Assembly (NCBI GenBank): GCA_028673005.1
Contig: CM054113.1
Location: 173,831,956-173,895,955 of the forward strand
Direction of reading: 5' to 3'
DNA: 64,000 nucleotides
Origin: Tanypteryx hageni
Lineage: Eukaryota; Arthropoda; Insecta; Odonata; Petaluridae
The position numbers and the translations under genes were made by a program. The notes under the pieces are model-generated. The model was not told the DNA's origin. It did no database searches and was given only the letters and a program-made list of their open reading frames with translations. This document shows positions 22,903 through 33,666 of the stretch, in pieces; position 1 is the stretch's first letter; each line of letters opens with the position of its first letter.

Positions 22903-23939
22903 AAAGGATTAATCATTGAGAAACGATTAAGAGTAAAAACCTATTGACGAATTAAAAGGATGAAAATAATGAGAAAAATGAAAGGATTTTTTTCAAGTTT
23001 TGTATTTAAACGCCAGAGTGATAAATGTTCAAACTTAGGAAGAACAGTTTTATGTAAAATAATTGCAGGAAGTTAACCAATGTTGCCAGATTTTCAGAAA
23101 CGCCTTATCTTGATACTACGACGATTTTATAGTTCAAGTATGCTCGGTATAAAGCTTTCTATAATGAGTATCTACAATTTTAAAAAAACAGACGGGGTTG
23201 TTAGAAACGTAAAATCGAATGCTTGCCGTGAATCGTAAATAATTTTCAGAAGAAAACATCTTTGTATAAATTTTATTTGTGTAAAATTTGGAATGCTTAA
23301 ATAGCAATTGCGGGCCTTGGTATTGGGGTGGTTAGAGGGTCGCTGGCAAGAACCATGCCGAGAGCATTATCGTATGTTTTCGTTGTCGCGCTAATTTCAT
23401 AGTGCGGTAAAATGCTGTTGATAAACTAGTTAAAAGTAAATATTAAAAATAGATAAAAACAAGTTAAACAATTTACGTTCCATCAGTTTGTTTGGTTGGA
23501 TAATCGCTTTGACACTCGATTAAATTGCGTTTTATCAGTTTGTTCAAGAGCGAAAAAGAAACAGAACCGCTTGATTGAAAATAGCGATAACTACATAAAA
23601 GTCTTCACGAATCGAATGGGAATTGGATAAGTATCCTCCCTATTATAATAACAAAAGCAAAATCTAACTCTGAAATCCTTTGTGTAAGAGAGGAGAGAGA
23701 AAGAGTAATAGGCAGAGTTTATTTGACTATTTAACGCGATATAGAGAAATGTTCACTGTTCATAAACGGTGTGATTTAGCGCCGTTCGTTTTTCGCTATA
23801 TATCTGTTGGCGTTGACATCCATATCCTTGCTTTCGTCGAACTTCCACTTCCCGAATTACTCGTGGTCATATAGAGGGATAAATTTTAGTAACATTAGCT
23901 AACTAGTCACGGCCACGCGAATACTTAAGACTGGATACC
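22903..23939. other. No feature recognised
   Basis: AT-rich unique DNA. Nothing interpretable on either strand. Confidence 0.5.
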
Positions 23940-24025
23940 GCAATTGGCAAAATCTAGGTATAATTTTTCAACCGCCGATGCCCAAAACCGCGGTTTGCAA
24001 AGCTGAGTTTTGTGAGGATCTACTG
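23940..24025 (-). mobile_element. pogo/Tigger-like transposon end
   Basis: The minus strand begins, next to a TA, CAGTAGATCCTCACAAAACT, then CAGCTTTGCAAACCGCGGTT and GGGCATCGGCGG. A TA target, a CAGTA start and CGCGG-rich subterminal blocks are typical of the pogo branch of Tc1/mariner. Only one end is seen. Confidence 0.5.
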
Positions 24026-25230
24026 TATCCTGATACCTGTATTCCTGATACTCGAAGCCCTTAAATCCAATGACGTCATTCCACAGTTTCATGTCTCTGT
24101 ATCGCAATCATCGTAGCTGACGACATAAAAATCTCAGCTGTAAAACGAAACTCCGGCTGTTTTTCGATTGTTTACTTTATCCGAGAGCGGAAAAACAACC
24201 GCAGAGCTAGAGTTTTCGGAGGTGACGTAGAAAACGGAAGTCCGAAACTTCGCGACCTAGCGAGAAAGCCGTTTAAGATAGCTGATAACGGAGAGCACGG
24301 ATCTTACGCGTAAGGTTGATATAACGATAAGGGGATTTACCGCACACCGAATTTCGGTCTTACAACCAGCTGCGAGGAAATGCGTCGATTTTTGTTTATT
24401 TTTTATCGCCATTTAGAAGGTCGGTTTAAGTCGGAGATGACGGAGGATTAAGCGGAAAAAAAGGTTCTCGACGAAAATGAATGAAATTTCCTTTTTAGTC
24501 GAATACTTTTTCGATATGAGAATTACAGTCGAAAATATTACGTGGAAACTTTATTAAGTTCTTCCTCCCAAATTTCCCTTCGCTCTCGGTCGTAAAGCGG
24601 TTCCTATGTTTTGGGTGATGACTGAATATAAAAAGGAAACTACGGATGACATTAACTGCCAGGGTTGTAACTTCAAATTCATCAATGACCCGAAGATTTT
24701 CATCTGTGGCCTGGATATTTTGATAGATAAAAAGGAAAATACCTTTTCGTCGCTTTTAAATGATTAATATACAGTAGGTAAGCAATTTTGATACAAATGT
24801 GAATAACAAAAGGTATATTTTGAAATTGTATCTTTTACATTTTCTTAAAACTGTATTTTTTGTTGCTTATGGAACATTTTAATAGTTCAGTTTGCCCAAA
24901 TTATTTTTAAAAATTAAGAAACTCCTCACAGGTCATGCTAAAATTTAGTTTAGTACAAATTTCCGCCTTTGCTATTTGTACTCTCCTCCTATTTCTTTTA
25001 TCCGTGCCAGCTCCCGGGTTAATTGTATGTTGCGGATGGAATCTTTACTCAGCGAAACAAATAAAAAAATTAATAGTGTTACATAATGCCCATTTCGACA
25101 GTTTTACTCTTGTTCTGGAACCCGGAGACTAGTCCTAAAATACGGAGACTCTGGGTCAAACCCAGAGATGTGGTAATCCTGTTAACAGCACTTTTTTCGA
25201 TATTTTCTGGAATTTCGTTGTAAAGGACGA
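24026..25230. other. No firm gene; one small secreted-type frame
   Basis: Unique DNA with a GC-rich part at 24,180-24,320. It contains a 65-codon frame at 24,935-25,132 (listed separately) and otherwise nothing recognisable. Confidence 0.45.
24935..25132 (+). CDS. Hypothetical 65-residue frame with signal-peptide-like start
   Basis: The protein starts MLKFSLVQISAFAICTLLLF followed by LLSVPAPG, which looks like a secretion signal: a short basic start, ~18 hydrophobic residues and a small-residue PAPG break. A short tail of ~37 residues with CC and KQIKK follows, then a stop. The bases just before the ATG (..CTCCTCACAG|GTC) would serve as a 3' splice site, so it could be a first coding exon. 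It could equally be chance hydrophobicity in AT-rich DNA. No family is recognised and nothing nearby supports it. Confidence 0.15.
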   Translation: MLKFSLVQISAFAICTLLLFLLSVPAPGLIVCCGWNLYSAKQIKKLIVLHNAHFDSFTLVLEPGD

Positions 25231-25415
25231 TCTTAGAAGGAAAAATTAGTGGAAGAAGAGGAAGAGGGAGAAAAAGAATAGGAATATTAGATAATATAAA
25301 GCAGGGATATAATACTTATAGAGGTATAAAAGAGGCTTCTAGGGAGAGAGAGAAATGGAGGCAGCGATTCAGTTAAAACCTGTCTTCGGACAGAAGCATG
25401 ATGATGATGACAAAG
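25231..25415 (+). pseudogene. Non-LTR retrotransposon C-terminal fragment with (ATG)n tail
   Basis: The frame reads EGKISGRRGRGRKRIGILDN.., then ..EASREREKWRQRFS and stop. This is the G-K-x-x-G-R-R-x-x-GRxR..LD..R-E-x-W-R segment that closes many arthropod LINE ORF2 proteins. A short UTR (CCTGTCTTCGGACAGAAGC) leads to a (ATG)n tail at ~25,398-25,412. It is a 5'-truncated insertion of the same general kind as 15,609-16,090. Confidence 0.7.
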
Positions 25416-26559
25416 GTTCATGACTTATCCTATCGCCATCAGCTTCTTGTGGCTATATCTGTTAGCCAAGAATGGTATGTTTCCCGTTCTCTTACCTCAA
25501 AAATAACTGCACTTGCACAATGTTACCCCACACCTATACGGGCGATGTAATCTTTACACGCAGACTCACGGTCTACCTATACGACATCGTCACTCAACTG
25601 CTGGTGCGTACCGTCAGAATATCGAATGCCGTGCAGTACAGTGTCGTATGTTGAAAACCCCACATAAATATCATTATTAGAAAGTTACGGAGTTAAGTAT
25701 CGAACGGGAGCTCCCCTAGTGACCTATGTATATGGTTGTGGAAGAAATAAAGCATAAGATTTGGAAATGGTGATACGTTTTTAAGGTAATCATATCTGCT
25801 CCGCTATGTTGGTAAAGCCGTATCACATTAGAGGTGGCTCAATTTTGAAGAAGTTCAGCGACTGAGAGCAATAAATGGCACCCTACCACAAAATAGATTA
25901 AGTTTTGGAATTCCGGCTTTGATTACAATAGCCGGCGGATGACAATAATCAGTGAAGGTAATGAGCTGCATCCACTCTATTACCAGCTGAATACTGCCGT
26001 AGGGCAATATTGTATAGTATTTAGTATACACTTAAGTACCCTAACGCACGCATTGTATCTGCCGCCGGAAAAGTGGGTCACTACTCACGGGGACGGCTAA
26101 CGATAGGTCCTTCAGACCGTTATTACCATGGATTGGGATACATATATTAACTTAAGGAAAAGAAAAAGTAGTGATGAGGGTGGCAACAAGGTGTTCAAGC
26201 AAGCCCAGCGGACACTTACCAAGTTGGCAGGCTGCTGGGGGCGTGGAAGAGACAGAAAGCACGCACACAAAAAAATATATATATACACAGAGTCTGATCT
26301 CGACAACTAGTATCTCAAGGGAAGACTTTGGAGGATCGAGTTGTTGATACTTCGACTAATAAACTTACATGGGCCTAGTTAGACTGGTGTTTTGCGTATT
26401 TGGCTCCGGGTGAGAATTTTGCCTATGGCATATCCGCAGGAGGTCGTCCATGTTATCGGATTAATGTTCACTTTAAAAGGTCGTTAGGGGATGTTTGTGA
26501 GTAGGCTAAAATACATTGAAAATATATAATTTTGAGGTTTATGACTACGATATGAAAAT
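25416..26559. other. No feature recognised
   Basis: Unique DNA with short unrelated frames. A short (TA)n/ATATAT patch occurs at 26,275-26,286. Confidence 0.5.
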
Positions 26560-26621
26560 ATAGCTTTCTCGATTTATCGGAAATTTGAGTTATGGGAGTT
26601 CGAGTTACCGAGGCTCTACTG
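26560..26621 (-). mobile_element. pogo/Tigger-like transposon end
   Basis: The minus strand starts CAGTAGAGCCTCGGTAACTC, then GAACTCCCATAACTC and TTTCCGATAAATCGAG. The CAGTAGA(G/A)CCTC.GTAACTCGAA style is common for pogo-like termini. The flank is CA rather than TA, and no partner end was found. Confidence 0.45.
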
Positions 26622-27299
26622 CATTATTCACTCTCGTGTTGGTTTTCGGTAAGATCATTTTTATAATCTGGAACGATACCACAATTATGAAAAATGACGG
26701 AAATGCAGTTTTTTTAGGAGAAAAAACGATTAAATAAAAATAGATAAAGATAGCTTTACTGTTAATGTCCAAAAAGCATAAGATTCGGGCTATAACCCCA
26801 CCATGCCGTACACTTGCTCATCTCTAACCACTCACAACGTAACAATGAGAAAAAAATCACTTCAGTTGTCTCAGGATCGAGCAACCCAAACATTATATTA
26901 TTTTTTGCAAAAGGATTTTATTTTGTGTGTGTGCGAGTATATATAGGGTCGTTCATTTTGTTATTCTTTATTTCAGAACGAGACCCGCACGTTTATTTTT
27001 TCTTACCTCCTCTATAACTATAAATCGAACCAACCCTCCGAATAAAGCACGTAAAGCAAAAAACAGATCGCAAAAATTACGGTAGTAATTGAAATTTTTT
27101 TTGTTCAAGTTCAAATAGGACAGGAATAGTTTAAAGAGGATAATAAATATATAACTAAACTCGGGTTGCCTTCATGTAGCATACAGAAACAAATTTGTGA
27201 AAGTGAAATAGAAAGTAAATACGGATACATTAATATATTTTTAAGGGGAGGTAAGGTAGATTCCAGTTATCAGAAAATGTAATTTGAAATTGAAATTAA
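26622..27299. other. No feature recognised
   Basis: AT-rich unique DNA. Confidence 0.5.
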
Positions 27300-27449
27300 T
27301 AAACTCAGCACCCTAAGTTGCTATATTAGCGCCAGGAGCAAAAAATTATCACCTCTAGTTTATGTAGATGCTATTTGGATGTTTTGCGCCCCTGACTTTG
27401 TTGCGTCCGAGGCAAATGCCCCGCTTGTCCCACCCTAGTTACGGAACTG
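27300..27449 (-). mobile_element. DNA-transposon terminal fragment (hAT-like)
   Basis: The minus strand starts CAGTTCCGTAACTAGGGTGG, then CAAGCGGGGCATTTGCCTC and GCAACAAAGTCAGGGGCGC. The 'GTAACTAGGGT..GGGGC..TGCC' end recurs in reduced form at ~51,880 (GCCGTAACTAGGGTATGG). Only one terminus is seen, with no target duplication. Confidence 0.4.
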
Positions 27450-28879
27450 AGTAAATTTAATGGACTATTTTGTACAATTTGAGAGTAAGCCCACTAAATA
27501 AATATGATGGCTTCCATTTCAGAATTCATACACCAATGATTAAAAATTTTCCTTTTTTAAAACATACGAGAAGTTTTTCAAGCAATACGAAAAAAACTCC
27601 TTTGAAATTTTTCATTCACAAACGACAAAAATATGTGTCGACAAGATTTTGCGTCCAAATTTACTAACGTTGAACTTCAATTTTAATGCGGTCGATTTCC
27701 TTTTTTTGCGCGACACAATCTGAAGGAGGCTATCCTTCCTTTTTTTCCAAATTCTCCCTATTCGAAATCATATTTTTTCCCTTTGCTGACATTCGTACCG
27801 CCAAGGATAGATACCACACGCGCGCCATATGGACCGGAAGTGAGGTCATCCCGGACGCAGAATCGTACAATCTGGGCTTGCACAGCCAAAAAAATAATAC
27901 TTCGTTTATCGCTCGGTCGGTGTCATTCGTACTCTCATAAGTCGTCTTTTTTCGCTCTTCTCAGGATAACACCCAAACCCAATTGACCGCTGTCTTTACG
28001 AACCGCAGGAGTTCTTCCCCTTTTTCAGATGGATGTTCCTTCGAGACAAGATACCCACTTCCTCCGCAGGCGCGTGTGCGGTTTCGCACCATCCGACTGC
28101 GACAACCCATCCTTTCTTCCTTGGTTCCAAGAACTCGCAAGGCCTTGAACATCATTTCCTCCGAAACTTCCGAGAAGGCAGGATCGTTCGTGCAAGGGGG
28201 AAAATTCTTCTTTAAGAAGCGCGGATTAACATTTCCTTTGCGCCAAGCTCTCGGTGACGGGTTTAGCCAACATCCGTTCTGAACCCTCATGGAAAAAATC
28301 CTTTCCCAATTTTAAACCTAATTTCTTCGCATGTAGAAAACGCTTTACACTTGCCCCTACAATTGCACGGTTTCGCCTTACACGTTTTTCTGAAATGACT
28401 GTAGCGATTCGAAAAGATGGGCAAAAAATATTCAAGATATATCTCGTTATCCGTGTTTCCAACAGAGGAGTATTGAGTAGGTTTTATGAAAAGCTAGAGG
28501 AAACATAGGTGGAATTGGAGTTCATATCTGCGGAAGTATTGTTATTTAACATTTTTTTTTCAAAACTATATTCGACTTTGATCCAATGCAACCTCGTTTT
28601 TGGACGGGGCAAGTCGGCTGTTTGTCACACATTGCTGTTGCTTCATTCGCCTAGCCGTAACTATTCTTCTAGATACGTACGATGAATTTTCTGTGGGGCA
28701 CAGATGACCGTGCTCCCAGCATATATCGCGGTTTAGGATATACCGCGGGCCTTCCTCACCCTCTCAACATTCTACGGAAAACTTGAAAAAAATCCCTTGC
28801 ATTGGATATAGATCGATTCCAGTGATATATTTTGTAATTTGTGATTGTATTGTCATTAAAAATAACTAAAAATAAAGCA
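27450..28879. other. No gene recognised; GC-richer 27.7-28.4 kb
   Basis: Several overlapping 60-110-codon frames on both strands at 27,680-28,510 reflect stop-poor composition. None has a domain I recognise. Confidence 0.45.
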
Positions 28880-28981
28880 ATAGTCGTATGTCCGTATTGT
28901 GTTGAATAAAAAGGACCGCAAGGCTTGTCTTCGGGCCTCCTCAGAAATGCGCGGAGTAGCCAGAGAGCACTGCGTCTTTCG

Positions 28982-28982
<1 letters not shown>
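28880..28982 (+). mobile_element. Possible retroposon tail preceding a microsatellite
   Basis: A GC-rich block (GGACCGCAAGGCTTGTCTTC.. to ..GCACTGCGTCTTTCGG) runs directly into (TAAA)n, the arrangement expected of a SINE or LINE 3' end that seeded a microsatellite. The family is not recognised. Confidence 0.35.

Positions 28983-29045
<63 letters not shown>
28983..29045. repeat. Microsatellite (TAAA)n-(TA)n
   Basis: About 7 units of TAAA/AAAT followed by about 17 TA units. It causes spurious Tyr/Ile-rich translation on the minus strand. Confidence 0.95.
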
Positions 29046-29046
<1 letters not shown>

Positions 29047-29699
29047 ATGGGTTAAAAATCTAATTTTAGATGACTTGACCAATTCTGCAAAAAAGGGAGC
29101 GGCGCGAAGGGCGGACGTGTCATTCCGCTGAGGAACAAAGGAAGGATTTCGCATCTAGGGCCGTTTCTAATTGCTTTGCTTTCTCTCCGCCTTCGAAGCT
29201 CCTCGACTCCAAACCTCATTTTCTTTAACTGCGCAGAGGCACGTGTAAAGACCTCCGAAATGAATAATACGTGACGTTTTCGGGCTCCGAAAGAAATTGA
29301 CCCGTAATTTATGGCACGAGTGTAGTCTAGCGACAAATTGGGAGCAGACGGAATGGTTCGGAGAAATGGCGACGAGAACGAGATTAGGAGGAACTGGAGA
29401 TGGAGAGGAAGGAACGAGGAAGAAAAAGCGGGAGGGAGGGAGAGAGTGAGAGAGCATGAGGGAGGGAAACCACCACCGAGCGAAGGGAGCAGAAAATGGT
29501 TTGAGATTTGAAGAGAGCCCGGGCAGAGGGTTTTTTTTTTGCGTCCCGGGAGGGGCTCCATTCTTGTGTCCCTCGTACTTCGGAAAATATTTACGAAATG
29601 TTTTAACAAACGTGTTCACATGATCATTGAAGCAATGGCGATACAAATTAAAGTAATGCCATCGATGTGATCAGCCGTCCAGCGACTAGCATCCAGCAT
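29046..29699. other. No gene recognised; purine-rich 29.38-29.55 kb
   Basis: Two overlapping minus-strand frames (159 and 185 codons) run through a purine-rich stretch and are Ser/Pro/Leu-rich. No domain or splice context makes them convincing. Confidence 0.45.
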
Positions 29700-29774
29700 T
29701 CATCTACGCGCAAATAATCTATGGGCAGGCAGTATGGAGGGCGCCCACAAGAGATGAACCTCGGGCCGGTCCTG
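29700..29774 (-). mobile_element. hAT-like terminal fragment
   Basis: The minus strand starts CAGGACCGGCCCGAGGTTCA and continues with GGGCGCCC, the style of hAT termini. It is a single end without a partner. Confidence 0.35.
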
Positions 29775-31300
29775 ATTGGAACAATTGCATCATTTCCGCG
29801 AGGGTCGGAGTGACAAAAAAAGAGCTTTTCCGCTATAAATAAGGAAAATTTATTTCCAAAATGAAGGGATCGACGGATCTCATTTCTTCAATGACAGAGC
29901 TGTAATAAAAACCCCCACACGTCACATAAATTCATAACGTTTTTAAATACTTAACCTCTTGCAAAGCGAACTGTTAAAAAAATACAATTATCATGCAAAA
30001 AACTGACAAGAATAACTCACATTGCCATGAAACCGTTTAATTTCTAATCGTTAGCTTCTTTTTGTAACTCTTACTCACGTACTATAGGTTTAGTGCCGTT
30101 TTCGAAGAATCATGACTACGATCAAAGGCAAACCGTTCTAAATATTTTTATCTAAAAAGAAATTATCTATTTAATCCTGATGTTTGTATCTAATGGGTTA
30201 GAAACTTAAAACGATTTAGTAGATCAGATGCGCGTTGCAGCTGCAAGGTAGTCGCCCTCAGAGGCGCTTCAACGGCTAATGTTTATAAAATTCAGTCATA
30301 TATTTAAATCCCCCCTAATATAATTATAATAAAAGGCTATGTTGGTTAAAACGCGATTAACTCGATCAAATATGCATATATAAACTTGAAATTTGGCAGA
30401 GATAATCTATTCAGATGTGAAATTCCTGCGATTAAGAAAGATTTACGAAAAACGTCCAGGGTTCGACTCCAGGGGATGATTTGCATTCTCCATAAGATAA
30501 CACGTAAAAATCGACTTTTTGACATGCAGGCTTATCTTCTTTTTAACATTAAAACTAGAAACAATTAACTCACGACCTTTAGATCTAGACTGTTTTAGCG
30601 AAAAAATTATAAGGTTCTGTTCATCGTTTTTGTATAGATTTCGAAATTTCTCATGTTAAACGTTTAATTCGCATATTTTTGGGAAATCTTGCCATTTAAC
30701 GGAATGTTGCCATGCCTACCAATTGCATTGTTAAACCTCGAAATCCTATTGTTATTTCAATCCTTATGGGTTTAAGCGTGCTTGGAAGGCTTTTAGACGA
30801 AAGGGGAGGAAAAATATTTTCATAGCAATTAAGGTAAACAACATTCGTTGCGTTATTTACGAGAAAGTATACATAAAATCCTGAAATACTATTAAAAAGA
30901 TTAAAATCGTTATGATGAGCTAAATTCAAATTTAGTGAAATCGGAGGTATTTGATGGACGTTTTAATAAACAAACCGAGCATGTAAAATATTTATAGCGT
31001 GAAGGATTGTGCGATAGGTTAAGTAGAAGAATGGAGGACTTGAGGATGGTTTGGGAAATGGGGAGAGAAAGAGAGGTTTAAAAGAATCGAAGAATCACAA
31101 AAATAATAATAAAAGGCTAAGTTTTCAGTCCATTGGTCTGAGTGTCAAGCTACTAAAACGCATTTGGGAGAAATTTATATAATGAGCTAATCAGAATTTT
31201 TTATTCAAGGTAGACATTGTAATTAATGAAATGACTGTCCGTTTGTGGCGGTGTTTTGAGGGGGGATATATTGCACTTCCTCTGAATAAAACTAATTAAA
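29775..31300. other. No feature recognised
   Basis: AT-rich unique DNA. An isolated GGTTCGACTCC box near 30,460 has no tRNA fold around it. Confidence 0.5.
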
Positions 31301-31835
31301 TTTTAAAAGAAAGGGAGGAGAATGGGTGGGAGGAAGATGGAGGATGGGAAGAAAAGAGGGTGAAGAATAAGAGGGAGAGAGGGATGGAGAATGAGAAGAA
31401 GAGAGAGGAAAAATACGAGGGAGAGAGAGAATAGGAGGGAGAGAGAGAATAGGAGGGAGAGAAAGAATAGGAGGGAGAGAAAGAATAGGAGGGAGAGAGA
31501 GAATAGGAGGGAGAGAGAGAATGGGAGGGAGAGAGAGAATAGGAGAGAGAGAGAGAATAGGAGAGAGAGAGAATAGGAGAGAGAGAGAATAGGAGGGAGA
31601 GAGAATAGGAGGGAGAGAAAGAATATGAGGGAGAGAAAGAATAGGAGGGAGAGAGAGAATAGGAGGGAGAGAGAGAATAGGAGGGAGAGAGAGAATAGGA
31701 GGGAGAGAGAGAATAGGAGGGAGAGAGAATAGGAGAGAGAGAGAATAGGAGGGAGAGAGAATAGGGGGAGAGGAAGGGAGAGAATAGGGGGAGAGGGAGG
31801 GAAGAGAATGGGAGGGAGGCAGAGAGAGGGTGAAT
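31301..31835 (+). repeat. GA-rich minisatellite, 18-bp core unit
   Basis: Purine-only array. The central part (31,420-31,760) is built on an 18-bp unit of the form ATAGGAGGGAGAGAGAGA with 14-18-bp variants. Because 18 is a multiple of three, it reads as (RRERENR)-type repeats on the plus strand and as Ser-Pro-Ser-Tyr-Ser-Leu repeats on the minus strand (up to 196 codons). I regard both as translation artefacts. Confidence 0.95.
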
Positions 31836-31844
31836 GAATGGATG

Positions 31845-31920
31845 AAGTACCTTAATTTTAATACATAATCTGCACATTCCCGTCATATTTGTCGGGCAAT
31901 TACGCTAGTATTTAAATAAT
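31845..31920 (+). repeat. Right flank of GA array 1, duplicated at 33.08 kb
   Basis: GAAGTACCTTAATTTTAATA, CATAATCTGCAC, CCGTCATATTTG, GGG.AATTACGCTAGT is matched by 33,084-33,165 (GAAGTACTTTAATTATAATA, CTTAATCTGCAC, CCGTCATATTTG, GGGGAATTTATGCTAGT). Each copy sits just downstream of a GA array, so array plus flank was duplicated. Confidence 0.8.
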
Positions 31921-32811
31921 CAACTAAGAAATCCGGTCACGGTGTAAGATAGCATGTCGAGTAACTGCGAGAACAACAAAAGCGCTCGTAATGCGAAAAC
32001 TTTCCGTTCTTCTTCGATCAAAGTTTCAGAAATTATATGGCCGCACTACTTTTAAATATTAAACTTCTCAGCGTTCACATTGGAGTCATGTGTTCGATTA
32101 CAGGGGAGCTTATTTTCTCCATTTGATTAATACGGGGATGAATGTAGCACGTTAACCATTTACATATTAAAATTACTTAAAACATCGTAGGAATTCGAGA
32201 CTTGAAACAACGATCGCCTTAACAAACGAAATTTCATTTTCTTGCCGTCGACTTTTGAATACGCGTCGAATTTGTCCACAAATTAGTGTTTAACGGGAAC
32301 ATCTAACTTATTTTTACGTGATATCTTTGGTCATTAAGGTGATTTACATTTTTGCCGATTTCGTGTAATTTCTAATGGTTGCCTGGGATTATAATCATGC
32401 GTCACATCTGTTCACAAATTCGCGATATTTCGACGCTATTTTGAAGTTTAAACAATACCTTGGTTACGATAAATAATACAACGGTGACGAAAATTAATAA
32501 ATAGTCCATTGTTCATTGATATTGTGTTAATGAAGGTTCCAGGGATTTTGAATAAATTTTCGGCTAAAATAATTTTTAACTAAAAACAGAAGAATAAAAT
32601 TTATAAATTTTAATTTAATGAAACGATAGGTATTCGAGTGTGGATTGAGAAATAAAAAAATACAATTCACATTATAGTGTTCCAGAGAGTGATAATAATT
32701 TTTGACGCATAAAAGTTGTCTAGCGTACCTATTATTTAAGAAATAAATATTAATTTTCTATGTAGGATTTGCATCTACCTATATCACGCTGAGAGAAATA
32801 GCTACATTTTA
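31921..32811. other. No feature recognised
   Basis: Unique AT-rich DNA between the two GA arrays. Confidence 0.5.
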
Positions 32812-33082
32812 AGAGGGAAAAAAGGAGAGAGTGAGATGGAAGGGAAAAAGGGAGGAGAACGGGAGGAAACAAGAGGGAGGATGGGAAGAAGAGAGGGAGA
32901 AGAATAGGAGGGAGAGACAGATAGATAGATAATCGTCTTTATTCGGGCGAAATTTAGACCATAAGGTCCATTCTTACATTTAGAGAGGGAGAATAAGAGG
33001 GGGGAAGAATAGGAGGGAGAGAGAAAGGGAGTAGAATGGGAGAAAGGGGAAGAATGGGAGGAAGAAAGAGAGAAAGATGGGG
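32812..33082 (+). repeat. GA-rich array 2
   Basis: Purine-rich tract (GGGAGGA, GGGAGAAG, AGAGAGAAAG units), irregular compared with 31,301-31,835 and interrupted by a retroposon tail at 32,921-32,984. Confidence 0.9.
32921..32984 (-). mobile_element. Retroposon 3' tail inserted in GA array 2
   Basis: The minus strand reads AAATGTAAGAATGGACCTTA, then TGGTCTAAATTTCGCCCGAA, then TAAAGACGATTATCTATCTA. The same ~60 bp is at 57,191-57,252, where it is the tail of a longer fragment. The (ATCT)n tail marks the 3' end of a non-LTR element or SINE. This insertion is extremely 5'-truncated. Confidence 0.75.
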
Positions 33083-33083
33083 A

Positions 33084-33165
33084 AGTACTTTAATTATAAT
33101 ACTTAATCTGCACCTATCCGTCATATTTGAGGGGAATTTATGCTAGTTCTTTAGTTATTAATTTT
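33084..33165 (+). repeat. Right flank of GA array 2
   Basis: Partner of 31,845-31,920; see there for the shared strings. Confidence 0.8.
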
Positions 33166-33373
33166 ATAATCGACGATTCTGCGATTACGACTTCGAAAAG
33201 GTGCTATCTGGACTCTCCTTACATCTGATTTGCCGTTCATCTGTAGCAGGGTTTCCCTACGGACAGGGCCGTCCTTAGGGTACGGCGAATCGGGGCGGTC
33301 GCCTCGGGCCCCGCGCTAAGCAGTAAGATGAAGATTGCTGATAAGCGTGGACGACACTCATAATGTTCAGCTG

Positions 33374-33662
33374 AAAGGACATTTGAAACTAGCTACTTCT
33401 TTGTCATCGTAGATCAGGCTCTCATGTCACTGACAACGCGTTTCGAACAAATGGAAGAGTACGCAGGTAATTTCGGCTTCCTATTTGCTTTTAAAAACTT
33501 GGAGAAATTACAAAAGACGAAATGGAAAAAAACAGTGTATAAATTTTGACATCATACTGAGTGATAAAGATTCACACGACATCGACTGTACAGAGCTTTT
33601 CTTAGAACCGCGTGTGCTTCGACAGTTGATCCCCCAAGGAAGGAAAAGTGCAATTGAAATCC
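33374..33662 (+). pseudogene. hAT transposase C-terminal half, part 1
   Basis: The frame reads ERTFETSYFFVIVDQALMSL.., RFEQMEEYAGNFGFLFAF.. and then, after a frameshift near 33,540, NFDIILSDKDSHDIDCTELF.. and ..GRKSAIEIL at the insertion point. The order FGFLF, then S-x-D-S-x-DID-x-x-(D/E)L, then A-x-EIL is that of the region preceding the dimerisation domain in ZMYM/TTF-type hAT transposases. The reading continues across the piggyBac insertion at 34,812. Confidence 0.7.
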
Positions 33663-33666
33663 TTAA

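Noticed and set aside
29052..29646. Overlapping 185- and 159-codon minus-strand frames
   Set aside because: Low-complexity Ser/Pro/Leu content through purine-rich DNA and a microsatellite edge. No domain.
30440..30480. tRNA B-box-like GGTTCGACTCC
   Set aside because: No A box or cloverleaf at the proper distance.
31296..31886. 196-codon Ser-Pro-Ser-Tyr-Ser-Leu repeat frame and its Arg-Glu antisense
   Set aside because: Produced by an 18-bp GA minisatellite whose period is a multiple of three. No other coding signal.
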